Of a DNA stretch of 64,000 bases, positions 43,614 through 51,796 are shown one piece after another (position 1 is the first letter of the stretch; every line of letters starts with the position of its first letter). A program made the position numbers and the translations under genes. Location of the stretch: the NCBI RefSeq assembly GCF_001550095.1, contig NZ_LRUC01000039.1, positions 1-64,000 of the forward strand, written 5' to 3'. The notes below the pieces were generated by a model. It ran no database searches. It was not told the DNA's origin and saw nothing but the letters and a program-made list of their open reading frames with translations. Origin of the DNA: Celeribacter ethanolicus. GTDB taxonomy: Bacteria > Pseudomonadota > Alphaproteobacteria > Rhodobacterales > Rhodobacteraceae.

Positions 43614-43843
43614 GTGGTCGCCCCGTCAAACGTTCGCTGACGCTGCACGGTCACCGCACCTCCGTGTCTCTCGAAGAACCGTTCTGGCGCGCCTTTCGCG
43701 GCATCGCCAAAGAGCGTGACATTCCGGTCAATGTGCTGGCCGCCGAAATTGACGAATTGCGCGGCGTAGACAGCGGCTTGGCCTCCGCGATCCGGGTCTA
43801 TGTGCTCGATTACACTCAGAAAAAAGCCCAACTTGGCGACTGA
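43610..43843 (+). CDS. Ribbon-helix-helix protein
   Basis: A 77-residue protein with an RHH_4-type DNA-binding fold: strand KRSLTLHGHRTSVSLEEPF, then helices WRAFRGIAKERDIPVNVLAAEIDELR and GLASAIRVYVLDY (each over about 12 residues). Such proteins are probably small transcriptional regulators. It is coupled to the DUF4169 gene by 4 bp and its last 28 bp overlap the convergent phytoene-synthase-like gene. Confidence 0.85.
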   Translation: MSGRPVKRSLTLHGHRTSVSLEEPFWRAFRGIAKERDIPVNVLAAEIDELRGVDSGLASAIRVYVLDYTQKKAQLGD

Positions 43844-44595
43844 GACGCCACGGCCAGCCGAAGAGATTTGCGCGCAGGTCCCTGCCCCAGACGTCCGTCC
43901 AGAACCGCATCCGGGTCTTTTGCCGCCTGTTTCAACACCGGCAAATGCATCACCGCGTCGATCATCGGCGCGCGGGCAGTTTTGGACAGTTTGCCCAAGT
44001 GTTGCGCGCCCCAACGGCCCTGTTCCAAGGCCTCTTTCGCCAGCTCTGACACGGCCTCCGGTCGACCATCCACGAGCGGAATCCGCCCCGCCGATTGCAA
44101 CCCCGGAATGGCCATCAGATAGCGCGCCAATCCGCCCGCGTAGCCCAGAGCGTTAAGCGCTTTGGTCGCGGTTTCCGGTGCACCAAGCAGACGGGCTGCG
44201 AGGTGCATCGGGATGGCGTAGCTGTTGTGCAGATAGGTCCTGAGCGCCGCCGCATCCTCATGCGGGTCGCGGTAAATGTCCCACTGACGCGCGGTGACCG
44301 TGGCATCAAGCGCCTGCGCCGAGGCCGTGTCCAGAACCGCAGCCAGTGGCCCCGCCACCTCATGGGCGCGCGGCGCCTTGCCATCGATTTTCTCCTGCAA
44401 CACATCGCGCCAGAACTGCAACCGCATCTCGGCAATCATCGACTCCTTGGTCACCCAAGGCGCCTTTGCGACCTCTAGACAAAAGGCATGGATTGGAAAC
44501 AATACCTCGCGTGTCGCCAAAGGCGCGGCCATGGTGGCCCGGAACCGGTCCTCATCGCCCTTTTGAACGATCTCTGCGCAGGCTTGAACCGACAT
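43816..44595 (-). CDS. Squalene/phytoene synthase-family protein
   Basis: A 259-residue protein of the trans-isoprenyl synthase superfamily. It keeps the general helical pattern (LFPIHAFCLEVAKAPWVTKE, MRLQFWRDVLQEKIDG) but the two DXXXD metal motifs of true phytoene synthases are not clear: the sites read as EVAKA and no DYXXD-like second motif is seen. It resembles the NDUFAF6-type members that assist respiratory complex I assembly, so a non-catalytic role is likely. It is translated right after cimA (one-base overlap) in the cysS-cimA run. Confidence 0.72.
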   Translation of the reverse strand: MSVQACAEIVQKGDEDRFRATMAAPLATREVLFPIHAFCLEVAKAPWVTKESMIAEMRLQFWRDVLQEKIDGKAPRAHEVAGPLAAVLDTASAQALDATVTARQWDIYRDPHEDAAALRTYLHNSYAIPMHLAARLLGAPETATKALNALGYAGGLARYLMAIPGLQSAGRIPLVDGRPEAVSELAKEALEQGRWGAQHLGKLSKTARAPMIDAVMHLPVLKQAAKDPDAVLDGRLGQGPARKSLRLAVASQSPSWAFF

Positions 44596-46223
44596 TATTC
44601 GGCCCCGAGCGCGGTCGCGCCATCCCGCAGAAGCTTCCAAAGCACCGCATCCAGAAGCGCCTCGAACGACGCGTCTATGATGTTCGAGGACACGCCAACG
44701 GTCGACCAGCGACGGCCAAGACTGTCCTCATGGTCGATAATCACACGGGTGCGAGCTTCGGTGCCGCCATTGGTGATACGGACTTTAAAATCAACGAGTT
44801 CCATGTCGGTGATCATGTCGGAATAGGGGCCGAGATCTTTCACCAAAGCTTTCGAGAGCGCATTCACAGGCCCGCCATCGCTGCCGTCAGCCATGATGCC
44901 TTCGGACACCGACAGGTGACGTTCTCCGCCGATATTGACCACCACCGTGACCTCGGAGAGATGGATTTCACGCCCTTTGGCATCCCGGCGGCGTTCGACC
45001 GTGGCGCGGTAGCGCTCGACTTCGAAAAACGCGGGCATGAGGCCCAGCTCGCGGCGGGCTTCAAGCTCGAAAGAGGCCTGCGCGGTGTCGTAGGAATAGC
45101 CCTCGCTCTCGCGCTGTTTGATCCGGTCGAGAATGCGGCCAAGATCGGCCCGTTCCGAGACCTCAAGCCCCATATCCGCCAGACGCGAGCGCAGGTTCGA
45201 CTGCCCCGCCTGATTGGACATCGGCACGATGCGGGCGTTGCCGACGGTCTCGGGCGGGATGTGTTCGTAGGTGGTCGGGTCCTTGAGAATGGCCGAGGCA
45301 TGCAGCCCCGCCTTATGCGCAAAGGCCGAGGCCCCGACGTAGGGCGCGGAACGCAGCGGCACGCGATTCAGGATGTCGTCGAGCATGCGCGAGGTCTTGA
45401 CGAGGCTGTGGAGCGCCTCTTCGGTGACGCCGGTGTCGAGCGTCGATTTATAGGGCTCTTTCAACAGGAATGTCGGGATCAGCGTCGTCAAATTGGCATT
45501 GCCGCAGCGCTCGCCTAGGCCGTTCAATGTCCCCTGCACCTGCCGCGCGCCGGCGTTGACCGCGGCGAGGCTGTTGGCGACGGCGTTGCCGGTGTCGTCA
45601 TGGGTGTGGATGCCGAGATGGCTGCCGGGAATGCCCGCCGCGATGACCTTGCCGGTGATCTCATAGACCTCGCCGGGCAAAGCGCCACCGTTGGTGTCGC
45701 AGAGCACGATCCAGCGCGCACCCGCCTTGTGCGCGGCCTTACAGCAGGCCAAGGCGTAGTCCGGATTGGCTTTGTAGCCATCAAAGAAATGTTCGGCATC
45801 GAACAGTGCTTCGCGGCCGATGGCGACCGTATGCGCGATGGATTTTTCGATGTTCTCGATGTTCTCGTCGAGCGTGATGCCAAGCGCCGTGGTGACGTGG
45901 AAATCATGGGTCTTACCGACGAGACAAACGGCGTCCGTCCCCGCGTTCAGCACGCCCGCGAGCACCTCGTCGTTCTCTGCCGAGCGCCCGGCGCGTTTGG
46001 TCATGCCGAAGGCAGTGAAACGGGCTTTGGTCTTGGGTGCGTCGGCGAAGAATTCGCTGTCGGTCGGATTGGCGCCGGGCCAGCCGCCTTCGATGTAATC
46101 GACGCCCAGATGGTCGAGCGCGTCGGCGATCTGGTGCTTTTCCTCGGTGGAGAATTGCACGCCTTGGGTCTGCTGGCCGTCGCGGAGTGTGGTGTCGTAG
46201 AGGTAGAGGTGGTCTTTGGTCAT
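44595..46223 (-). CDS. cimA: Citramalate synthase
   Basis: Condenses pyruvate and acetyl-CoA to (R)-citramalate, a threonine-independent route into isoleucine (and a leucine-type entry reaction). The 542-residue protein starts [17 protein letters not shown] with the catalytic Arg/Asp and divalent metal residue, has [20 protein letters not shown] with the metal His pair, and [13 protein letters not shown]-terminal regulatory domain (residues about 400-540) is present, as in enzymes feedback-inhibited by isoleucine. It overlaps cysS by 4 bp. An isopropylmalate/homocitrate synthase relative is less likely because of the TIGR00977-like DGQQTQGV start. Confidence 0.93.
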   Translation of the reverse strand: MTKDHLYLYDTTLRDGQQTQGVQFSTEEKHQIADALDHLGVDYIEGGWPGANPTDSEFFADAPKTKARFTAFGMTKRAGRSAENDEVLAGVLNAGTDAVCLVGKTHDFHVTTALGITLDENIENIEKSIAHTVAIGREALFDAEHFFDGYKANPDYALACCKAAHKAGARWIVLCDTNGGALPGEVYEITGKVIAAGIPGSHLGIHTHDDTGNAVANSLAAVNAGARQVQGTLNGLGERCGNANLTTLIPTFLLKEPYKSTLDTGVTEEALHSLVKTSRMLDDILNRVPLRSAPYVGASAFAHKAGLHASAILKDPTTYEHIPPETVGNARIVPMSNQAGQSNLRSRLADMGLEVSERADLGRILDRIKQRESEGYSYDTAQASFELEARRELGLMPAFFEVERYRATVERRRDAKGREIHLSEVTVVVNIGGERHLSVSEGIMADGSDGGPVNALSKALVKDLGPYSDMITDMELVDFKVRITNGGTEARTRVIIDHEDSLGRRWSTVGVSSNIIDASFEALLDAVLWKLLRDGATALGAE

Positions 46224-47803
46224 GCACTAAACTCCCTCACGACCTGAGCGAGCCTTTCGATCGCTGCATTTTGCCAATCCGCCACATCCAAAACACTATA
46301 AGATGCATCATCAACACTCTCTATGCCGCCATATATCATTCCAAAAGCCGATGAATCTTGCGCGATGCTATTCGCGGCATCAAAGTTTCCGTCGCTTATC
46401 GCTTTGTGAACTCTATGAGAGCGTTCCATAATAGCCCTCTCCAAGTTGAAGTAATATACTGATGGCCTGTCTTTAAAGTCTTTGACGACAACACCGTTCA
46501 AAGCCAACGCATCGCGGATTCTATCTGACGTTGCGTAGTTTTTATCATCACGAGCCTTTGCTCTTAGCTCAAGAAGAGCATCGACATATTCGTGTTGATC
46601 AAGGGGTTCTTCCCCCGGGACAAACCATTCACCCAATTCCGGCGTCAACAATCCGATTAGATGACCGCTCGCCATTAGCGTTTTCGCATCACCGCGCGCA
46701 AACGCTCTATGCATGATTGAAATCGCTTTTGGCGTATTCAAGTCATCCGCAAGTGCATTTTCAAAATCGACGTCTGGCGCATGTCGTGGATCATATTTTG
46801 CGTTACCGATCATCTCCCGCCATTTGCGAAGAGTCTTCTTCGCCTGCTCCGCCTTCTCCGCCGTCCAGTCCATCGGCTTGCGGTAGTGCGTGCTCAAAAA
46901 CACAAAGCGGATCACTTCCCCCGGCACACCCGGCATCCCGTCGTGGCCATCCAACAAATCCCGCACAGTAAAAAAATTGCCCAGAGACTTGGACATCTTC
47001 TTGCCTTCGACCTGCAACATCTCGTTGTGCAGCCAATAGCGCGCAAATCCCCCCTGCGGATGGGCGCAGCAGCTTTGGGCGATCTCGTTTTCGTGGTGCG
47101 GGAACATCAAATCGTTGCCGCCGCCGTGAATATCGAAGGTCTCGCCCAGCAATTCATAGGACATCGCCGAACATTCGATGTGCCACCCCGGACGACCTCT
47201 CCCCCACGGACTGTCCCAGCCCGGAAGATCGTCGGAGGACGGTTTCCACAGCACGAAATCCATCGGGTTGCGTTTGTAAGGCGCCACTTCGACCCGCGCA
47301 CCCGCGATCATATCGTCGATGGAGCGGCCAGACAGCTTGCCGTAATCCTTGTAGCTCTCGACCGCAAACAGCACATGCCCCTCCGCCTCATAGGCGTGGC
47401 CACTCGCGATCAGCCCTTCGATCATCGAAATCATTGCACCGATGAACTCGGTCGCGCGCGGCATCTGGTCGGGATCGAGCGCGCCGACAGAGCGCATATC
47501 GTCGAGATACCACTGGGTGGTCTCGTCGGTGATCTCTTTGATGGTCCGGCCGGTGTCCTGCGCCTTTTTGTTAATCTTATCATCTACATCCGTGAAGTTG
47601 CGAACGTAGGTGACATGCTCCGTCCCGTACACATGGCGCAGCAGGCGGTACAGAACATCGAACACAATCACGGGCCGCGCGTTGCCGATATGGGCGCGGT
47701 CGTAAACCGTCGGCCCACAGACATACATCCGCACATTGTTCGGGTCGATCGGCTCGAAAATCTCTTTCCTGCGCGTTTTCGAATTGGTGAGCTTGATGGT
47801 CAT
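46220..47803 (-). CDS. cysS: Cysteinyl-tRNA synthetase
   Basis: Charges tRNA-Cys with cysteine. A 527-residue class I synthetase: [16 protein letters not shown] (HIGH-like, about 29-44) with the zinc-ligand Cys, [17 protein letters not shown] later zinc ligands, and [12 protein letters not shown] (KMSKS). The C-terminal 190 codons (46232-46810) are notably AT-richer than the rest (line counts near 40 percent versus 58 percent GC), suggesting a recombined 3' end. The protein stays intact. It leads a unit with cimA and the phytoene-synthase-like gene and is preceded by a short Ile/Cys-rich ORF. Confidence 0.96.
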   Translation of the reverse strand: MTIKLTNSKTRRKEIFEPIDPNNVRMYVCGPTVYDRAHIGNARPVIVFDVLYRLLRHVYGTEHVTYVRNFTDVDDKINKKAQDTGRTIKEITDETTQWYLDDMRSVGALDPDQMPRATEFIGAMISMIEGLIASGHAYEAEGHVLFAVESYKDYGKLSGRSIDDMIAGARVEVAPYKRNPMDFVLWKPSSDDLPGWDSPWGRGRPGWHIECSAMSYELLGETFDIHGGGNDLMFPHHENEIAQSCCAHPQGGFARYWLHNEMLQVEGKKMSKSLGNFFTVRDLLDGHDGMPGVPGEVIRFVFLSTHYRKPMDWTAEKAEQAKKTLRKWREMIGNAKYDPRHAPDVDFENALADDLNTPKAISIMHRAFARGDAKTLMASGHLIGLLTPELGEWFVPGEEPLDQHEYVDALLELRAKARDDKNYATSDRIRDALALNGVVVKDFKDRPSVYYFNLERAIMERSHRVHKAISDGNFDAANSIAQDSSAFGMIYGGIESVDDASYSVLDVADWQNAAIERLAQVVREFSA

Positions 47804-47823
47804 AAGCTAGTCCCTCAGGGTGT

Positions 47824-47950
47824 CCCCCGCGGGCTTATCAGCTTCCATTTCAGGTGAAAAGAGACCGGACCCGCGCGACGATGTCAGCGGATAATGCAGC
47901 AGCCAATAATGATGGTGGCACGGTTGGTCATGCGTTTCTTGTAGCGCGGG
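47824..47950 (-). promoter_or_regulatory. Leader region of the cysS-cimA unit with competing helices
   Basis: Three short complementary segments flank the leader ORF on the minus strand: CCCGCGC (47944-47950) before it, GCGCGGG (47870-47876) just after it and CCCGCG (47828-47833) before the cysS ribosome site. The middle segment can pair with either neighbour but not both. No T run follows, so any control would act on translation or stability rather than as a terminator. Pairing is read from sequence; function is inferred. Confidence 0.4.
47884..47931 (-). CDS. Candidate leader peptide MTNRATIIIGCCIIR upstream of cysS
   Basis: A 15-codon ORF ending 80 bp before the cysS start. Five of its residues are isoleucine and two adjacent ones are cysteine (IIIGCCII). 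Directly downstream lie the genes for charging cysteine (cysS) and making isoleucine precursor (cimA), so the composition fits a regulatory leader sensing charged tRNA-Cys and tRNA-Ile. The ribosome site is weak (AAGAAACG). Chance cannot be excluded for so short an ORF. Confidence 0.4.
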   Translation of the reverse strand: MTNRATIIIGCCIIR

Positions 47951-47995
47951 TTTTCCGCCTTGCAAAGCCCTCATGTGAGGGTCAGGGTGACGCCT

Positions 47996-48814
47996 ATGAC
48001 CCAGACGACATTCAGAGACCTCCACCGCCCCGGCCAGCCCTTTATCCTCGCCAACGCTTGGGACGCCGGATCGGCGCGCGTGCTGGCGGGCCTGGGCGCG
48101 CAGGCGATTGCCACCTCCTCTGCGGCACAGGCCTTTACCCTCGGGCGCCCGGATGGCGGCACGTTGACCCGCGACGAGGCGCTGGCCCACGCGCAGGACC
48201 TTGTGGCCGCCGTCTCAGTGCCGGTCTCTGGCGATTTCGAGAACGGGTTTTCCAATGATCCCGATGAGGTCGCGCGGACCGTAAAACTGGCCTATGAGGC
48301 TGGATTGTCAGGGATTTCCATCGAGGACACGGCCTTCCCCAACGCTGGCGCGCGGGAGTTTGATCTGGCGGTCGACTGCATCAAAGCCGCCGTGAGCGCC
48401 GCCCGCGCCCTGCCCGGTGATTTCGTCCTCGTGGCCCGCGCCGACGGGGTGATGAATGGTGATTACGATCTGGACGAGGCCCTGCGGCGCCTCCGGGCCT
48501 TTGATACGGCGGGGGCGGATTGTCTCTACGTGCCCTGTCCCGGCACGGTGGAAGATTTGAAAACCGTGGTGGCGGCGACCGAGAAACCGGTGAACGCCCT
48601 GCCCGTCGGCCCGCTGCAAAACCTCACCCGCGCCGACTTGGCCGCACTCGGCGTGGCGCGCATTTCGCTTGGCTCTTTGCTGGCGCGCTCCATTCACGAG
48701 CGCCTGATCGCCAACGCCGAAAACATCCTCAGCCAAGGCAACTTTTCCACCTGCACCCCCGCCAGATCGGACCGGGTGGATGCGCTTCTCGCCAAAGGAG
48801 CCCGCCATGAGTGA
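47996..48814 (+). CDS. Isocitrate lyase/PEP-mutase superfamily protein
   Basis: A 272-residue TIM-barrel enzyme of the ICL/PEPM group. It shows FILANAWDAGSARVLAGLG, the family GDFENGFSNDPDEV and GISIEDTAF motifs, and VLVARADGVMN. The group includes oxaloacetate decarboxylases, methylisocitrate lyases and phosphonopyruvate enzymes; the KKCGH motif of lyases is not visible, so activity is most likely a decarboxylase or hydrolase type and cannot be specified. It overlaps mazG by 8 bp and is divergent from cysS. Confidence 0.85.
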   Translation: MTQTTFRDLHRPGQPFILANAWDAGSARVLAGLGAQAIATSSAAQAFTLGRPDGGTLTRDEALAHAQDLVAAVSVPVSGDFENGFSNDPDEVARTVKLAYEAGLSGISIEDTAFPNAGAREFDLAVDCIKAAVSAARALPGDFVLVARADGVMNGDYDLDEALRRLRAFDTAGADCLYVPCPGTVEDLKTVVAATEKPVNALPVGPLQNLTRADLAALGVARISLGSLLARSIHERLIANAENILSQGNFSTCTPARSDRVDALLAKGARHE

Positions 48815-49625
48815 TCCCATTCACAACGTCCCGCAAGGCATTGAACAGCTTTTGGAAATCATGCGTCGCTTGCGCGATCCGGAGGGCGGCTGCCCCTGGG
48901 ACATCGAACAGGATTTCGCGACGATCTCGCCCTACACGATCGAGGAGGCCTATGAGGTCGACGACGCCATCGCGCGCGGTGATATGGAGGATCTGAAATC
49001 CGAGTTGGGCGATCTGTTGTTCCAGTCGGTGTTTCAGGCGCAGATTGCCTCGGACAAGGGGTTGTTCAACTTTCACGACGTCGCGCAAGCCATTGCCTCA
49101 AAAATGATTTCCCGTCACCCGCATGTGTTCGGAGACGAGAGCAATCAGAAGTCTCCCGAGCAGCAGACCAAGGATTGGGAGGTCGAGAAAGCCAAGGAAC
49201 GCGCCCGCCGTGGTGAGCATCGCGTTCTGGACGGTGTGGCCATGGGCCTTCCGGCTCTGATGCGGGCGCAAAAGCTGCAAAAACGTGCCGCGCGGGTGGG
49301 ATTCGACTGGCCGGACACCTCGCATGTTCTCGACAAGATCCGTGAGGAAGCCGCCGAGCTTGAAGAGGCGCGCGACAGGCTCACGCAAGACGAGGTGTTC
49401 GAGGAATTCGGCGATCTGCTGTTTGTCGTGGTCAATCTCGGGCGACATCTGGGCGTCGACGCGGAAGAGGCCCTGCGCGCCTGCAATGCGAAATTCACAC
49501 GCCGGTTCAATACAGTGGAAGACGCACTCAATGCAAAGGGAAAGACCCCGCAAGAGAGCGATCTGGCAGAAATGGATGTGCTTTGGGATGCCGCGAAGGC
49601 GGCTGAGAAAGCGCGTGGAGAGTGA
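48807..49625 (+). CDS. mazG: Nucleoside triphosphate pyrophosphohydrolase MazG
   Basis: House-cleaning enzyme that hydrolyses nucleoside triphosphates to monophosphates and pyrophosphate. The 272-residue protein has two MazG domains: MRRLRDPEGGCPWDIEQDFAT and TIEEAYEVDDAIARGD (EEXX12-type metal site) in the first and IREEAAELEEARDRLTQDE plus EEFGDLLFVVVNLGRH in the second. It starts inside the end of the upstream ICL-like gene and ends 90 bp before the iron-binding protein gene. Confidence 0.95.
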   Translation: MSDPIHNVPQGIEQLLEIMRRLRDPEGGCPWDIEQDFATISPYTIEEAYEVDDAIARGDMEDLKSELGDLLFQSVFQAQIASDKGLFNFHDVAQAIASKMISRHPHVFGDESNQKSPEQQTKDWEVEKAKERARRGEHRVLDGVAMGLPALMRAQKLQKRAARVGFDWPDTSHVLDKIREEAAELEEARDRLTQDEVFEEFGDLLFVVVNLGRHLGVDAEEALRACNAKFTRRFNTVEDALNAKGKTPQESDLAEMDVLWDAAKAAEKARGE

Positions 49626-49657
49626 GCCACATGTATGGCGCAGAGCTTTCCCGATTG

Positions 49658-49678
49658 ACCTGATTTTTTTTGTCAGGT
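49658..49678 (+). promoter_or_regulatory. T-rich-loop inverted repeat before the iron-binding gene
   Basis: ACCTGA (49658-49663) and TCAGGT (49673-49678) enclose a loop that is almost all T. It lies 40 bp before the binding protein start and 30 bp after mazG. It may be a mazG terminator or an operator; weak evidence for either. Confidence 0.35.
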
Positions 49679-49718
49679 TTAAGAAGGGCAAAACCTGCAC
49701 CACGTTACGGAGAGACCC

Positions 49719-50726
49719 ATGCGGCCCCACCTGAAATATGCGCTTCCCCTCATGCTCGCGACGGCCCCGGCCTTTGCCGATGTCAACGTGTACTCCTATC
49801 GCCAGCCGGAGCTGATCCAGCCGCTGGTCGATGCGTTCACCCAAGAAACCGGCATCCCGGTCAACGTCGCCTTTCTCGAAAGCGGTCTGGTTGAGCGCCT
49901 GAAGGCCGAGGGCGACCGCTCTCCCGCCGATGTCATCCTGACCGTCGACATTTCCCGCATCATCGAGGCCGTTGAGGCCGGCGTGACACAACCGCTGATG
50001 ACCGACACGCTCAAAGAGAACATCCCGGCACAATACCACGCGCCCGACGGTCAATGGTGGGGTATGACCACTCGCGCCCGCATCGTCTACGCCTCGAAAG
50101 ACCGCGTGGCTCCCGGCGAGGTCACCACATACGAGGACCTCGCTGATCCGAAATGGCAGGGCCGCATCTGTACCCGCTCCGGCATGCACACCTATATGAT
50201 CGGCCTGACCTCGGCCTATCTCGCCCATCACGGCCCGGAAGAGACCAAAGCCTGGCTCGAAGGGCTGAAGGCCAATCTGGCCCGCAAACCGCAGGGCAAT
50301 GACCGCGCACAGGTCAAGGCGATCTGGGCTGGAGAATGCGACATCTCGCTGGGCAACACCTATTACATGGGTGAAATGCTGGCCGACCCGGAGCAAAAGG
50401 TCTGGGCCGACTCCGTGCGTCTCGATTTCCCGGTCTTCGCCGTCGAGGGGGGCGGCACCCATGTGAACATCTCCGGCGTGGCACTAACCAAAGCCGCGAA
50501 GAACAAGGAAGATGCCACCCGCTTCATCGAATTCCTGTCTTCGCATGAGGCCCAGGAAATCTATGCGGAAACGAATTCCGAATATCCGGTCGCGCCCGGC
50601 ACGGAGCCGTCGGAACTTGTGGCAAGCTGGGGCGATCTGAACCCCGACAACCTGAGCCTGATGGAGATCGCCAACCAACGCGCGAGCGCGCTGCGCCTCA
50701 CCGAAGAAGTGGATTATGATGGGTGA
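49719..50726 (+). CDS. Periplasmic iron(III)-binding protein, FbpA/FutA type
   Basis: A 335-residue solute-binding protein with signal peptide (YALPLMLATAPAFA, cleavage about residue 20) and mature start DVNVYSYRQPELIQPLVDAF. Motifs (SGLVERLKAEGDRSPADVILTVD, TTRARIVYASKDRVAPGEVT, the tyrosines in GNTYYMGEM) are typical of ferric-ion-binding proteins in which two tyrosines bind iron. It is one part of an ABC importer whose permease and ATPase are not adjacent. A Fur/Irr-type box was not clearly identified. Its stop lies within the stem of the following terminator. Confidence 0.92.
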   Translation: MRPHLKYALPLMLATAPAFADVNVYSYRQPELIQPLVDAFTQETGIPVNVAFLESGLVERLKAEGDRSPADVILTVDISRIIEAVEAGVTQPLMTDTLKENIPAQYHAPDGQWWGMTTRARIVYASKDRVAPGEVTTYEDLADPKWQGRICTRSGMHTYMIGLTSAYLAHHGPEETKAWLEGLKANLARKPQGNDRAQVKAIWAGECDISLGNTYYMGEMLADPEQKVWADSVRLDFPVFAVEGGGTHVNISGVALTKAAKNKEDATRFIEFLSSHEAQEIYAETNSEYPVAPGTEPSELVASWGDLNPDNLSLMEIANQRASALRLTEEVDYDG

Positions 50727-50780
50727 TCAGCGGATCGGCCAATGGCGACAAAAGGTCCAGTGGACCTTTTAAGCTGATCA
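50724..50780 (+). terminator. Double-stem terminator
   Basis: An inner perfect 9-bp stem AAAAGGTCC/GGACCTTTT (50750-50758/50762-50770) is enclosed by an outer 8-bp stem TGATCAGC/GCTGATCA (50724-50731/50773-50780). The stop codon TGA of the binding protein is the start of the outer stem. A further CCCGCTT/AAGCGGG hairpin lies at 50831-50847. The remaining gap to 51113 carries a TGTCTGACA palindrome, a promoter-like pair and a candidate leader; no gene. Confidence 0.8.
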
Positions 50781-50905
50781 TGGGCGGAGCCCCGGTTTAC
50801 AGGCACATTGCTCGCCCCCGATCTTCGGCGCCCGCTTGCCAAGCGGGTGCCCTCCTTTGTTGCCCAAAGGAATTCCCCCACAAACCGGCACAAAACCGCC
50901 CGCCT

Positions 50906-50918
50906 TATGTCTGACATA
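50906..50918. promoter_or_regulatory. TGTCTGACA palindrome upstream of the first GNAT gene
   Basis: TATGTCTGACATA is a perfect palindrome whose core TGTCTGACA is identical to the operators found 16 kb away at the GntR gene. It stands 36 bp before a TTGACA (50950-50955), so it is suitably placed to control the downstream promoter. A shared regulator is an inference. Confidence 0.45.
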
Positions 50919-50949
50919 GATCTTTTACCAAATATTCAAACCGGGCTGA

Positions 50950-51060
50950 TTGACAGTTTTCGCGCCGCCCCCCATATGAGCCGCAACAGCATGGCGTGAC
51001 AGGTCATGAAAAAGAAGTCCCGGCGATAAGTGAGCTTTAACCTTTATCGGTTTTCTTCTC
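50950..51060 (+). promoter_or_regulatory. Promoter and possible Lys/Arg leader of the first GNAT gene
   Basis: TTGACA at 50950-50955 with a weak -10 (CATATG/ATATGA near 973-979) is followed at 51006-51029 by a tiny ORF MKKKSRR. Its end CGATAA (51024-51029) can pair with TTATCG just before a TTTTCTTCT stretch (near 51044-51058), an arrangement like a weak attenuator. The leader is only seven codons, so it may be chance. No real start precedes 51114 with a good ribosome site. Confidence 0.3.
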
Positions 51061-51113
51061 ATCGGGATCCCACAGATTCGCACCGTAGACACCATCAACA
51101 CAAGCCGACCGCC

Positions 51114-51602
51114 ATGTCCCTCCAGACACCGATTTCCCTGAAAGGCTCCCTGCCTGCCCTGACCATCCGCCCCGCGGAAGGCTCCGATTTGCCGCGTCTC
51201 ATGGACATGATCCGCGATCTGAAACCGCTGACCGAGGACAAGCTGAACCTCGACGAGATCAGCGTGATCGACATTCTTCACGCCCCGACCCCCTGGGTGC
51301 GCCTGCTTGTGGCGGAACAGGACGGCACACTGGTCGGCTATGCCGCGCTGGTCGGCGGGTTGCAACTCAGTGCACAAGACCGTGCCATGGAGATGCATCA
51401 CATCTATGTCGAGCCCACGCAACGCGGCCAGGGCGTCGGGCGCGCGCTCTCGGATGCGGCGATGACCATGGCACGCACGCTGGGCTGTGAAACCCTCACC
51501 GTCGCCATCGGCCGCACCAGCGCCATGGCCAAGGCAGCTTATCGCGCCCTCGGCTTCGAGCGCCCGACGCTGCGTGCACCACGCTATGTGATGCCGGTCT
51601 GA
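51114..51602 (+). CDS. GNAT-family N-acetyltransferase (copy 1)
   Basis: A 162-residue acetyl-CoA-dependent acyltransferase. Motif A, which binds the pyrophosphate of acetyl-CoA, is VEPTQRGQGVGRALSDA (Q/RXXGXG/A, about 99-115); the central strand and helix read LLVAEQDGTLVGYAALVGGL and MEMHHIYVEP. The substrate is unknown. It is a tandem paralogue of the next gene. ATG 51114 is chosen since it gives the same N-terminal length as the paralogue, although a GTG at 51030 is in frame. Possible leader-based control lies upstream. Confidence 0.85.
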   Translation: MSLQTPISLKGSLPALTIRPAEGSDLPRLMDMIRDLKPLTEDKLNLDEISVIDILHAPTPWVRLLVAEQDGTLVGYAALVGGLQLSAQDRAMEMHHIYVEPTQRGQGVGRALSDAAMTMARTLGCETLTVAIGRTSAMAKAAYRALGFERPTLRAPRYVMPV

Positions 51603-51653
51603 GCCCCCGATTTCCCTGTTGACAGGACCCGCGCTCTGCCGCAATCTCGCGCC

Positions 51654-51704
51654 ATGACACACGCAACCACCATGACCGTTTTTTATTGGACCGAGCTGAC
51701 ATAG
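51654..51704 (+). CDS. Leader peptide MTHATTMTVFYWTELT
   Basis: A 16-codon ORF with the consecutive aromatic residues Phe, Tyr and Trp (TTT TAT TGG). Its ATG lies about 7 bases after the -10-like hexamer, so the transcript would begin at or next to the start codon, as described for the Sinorhizobium trp leader. A U-rich terminator hairpin follows within 35 bases and the GNAT gene starts 40 bases beyond that. A leaderless start removes the need for a ribosome site. Confidence 0.5.
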   Translation: MTHATTMTVFYWTELT

Positions 51705-51736
51705 AGCGCGGCCCAAAGTCATGACACGATGAAAGG

Positions 51737-51757
51737 CCGCCGCAGGGCGGTTTTTTT
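51737..51757 (+). terminator. Attenuator terminator hairpin
   Basis: CCGCC (51737-51741) pairs with GGCGG (51746-51750) across GCAG, followed by seven T residues (51751-51757). It sits between the aromatic leader peptide and the second GNAT gene. It could alternatively terminate transcription from the first GNAT gene, 135 bp upstream. Confidence 0.75.
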
Positions 51758-51796
51758 ATGTCGAAGATCCCCTGTGGCGCGAAACAGGAGATTGAA

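Larger units (their letters stand above)
51619..51757 (+). promoter_or_regulatory. Candidate aromatic-amino-acid attenuator before the second GNAT gene
   Basis: TTGACA (51619-51624), 17 bp, CAATCT (51642-51647) form a promoter whose start site would fall at the leader ATG (51654). The leader peptide contains adjacent Phe-Tyr-Trp codons. Then four segments: CCGAGCT (51691-51697, right after the Trp codon), AGCGCGG (51705-51711), GGCCGC (51735-51740) and GGCGG plus T7 (51746-51757). 1 pairs with 2, 2 (GCGGCC, 51708-51713) pairs with 3, and 3 (CCGCC, 51737-51741) pairs with 4: the classical antiterminator/terminator logic. Seen in sequence; function inferred. Confidence 0.6.

Noticed and set aside
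49650-49718. Fur or Irr box upstream of the iron-binding protein gene
   Set aside because: No stretch resembles a 19-bp Fur-type palindrome or an ICE/Irr motif; only a T-rich-loop repeat was seen.
50714-50917. 68-codon ORF opposite the double-stem terminator
   Set aside because: It runs through the terminator and hairpins and shows only coincidental frame openness.
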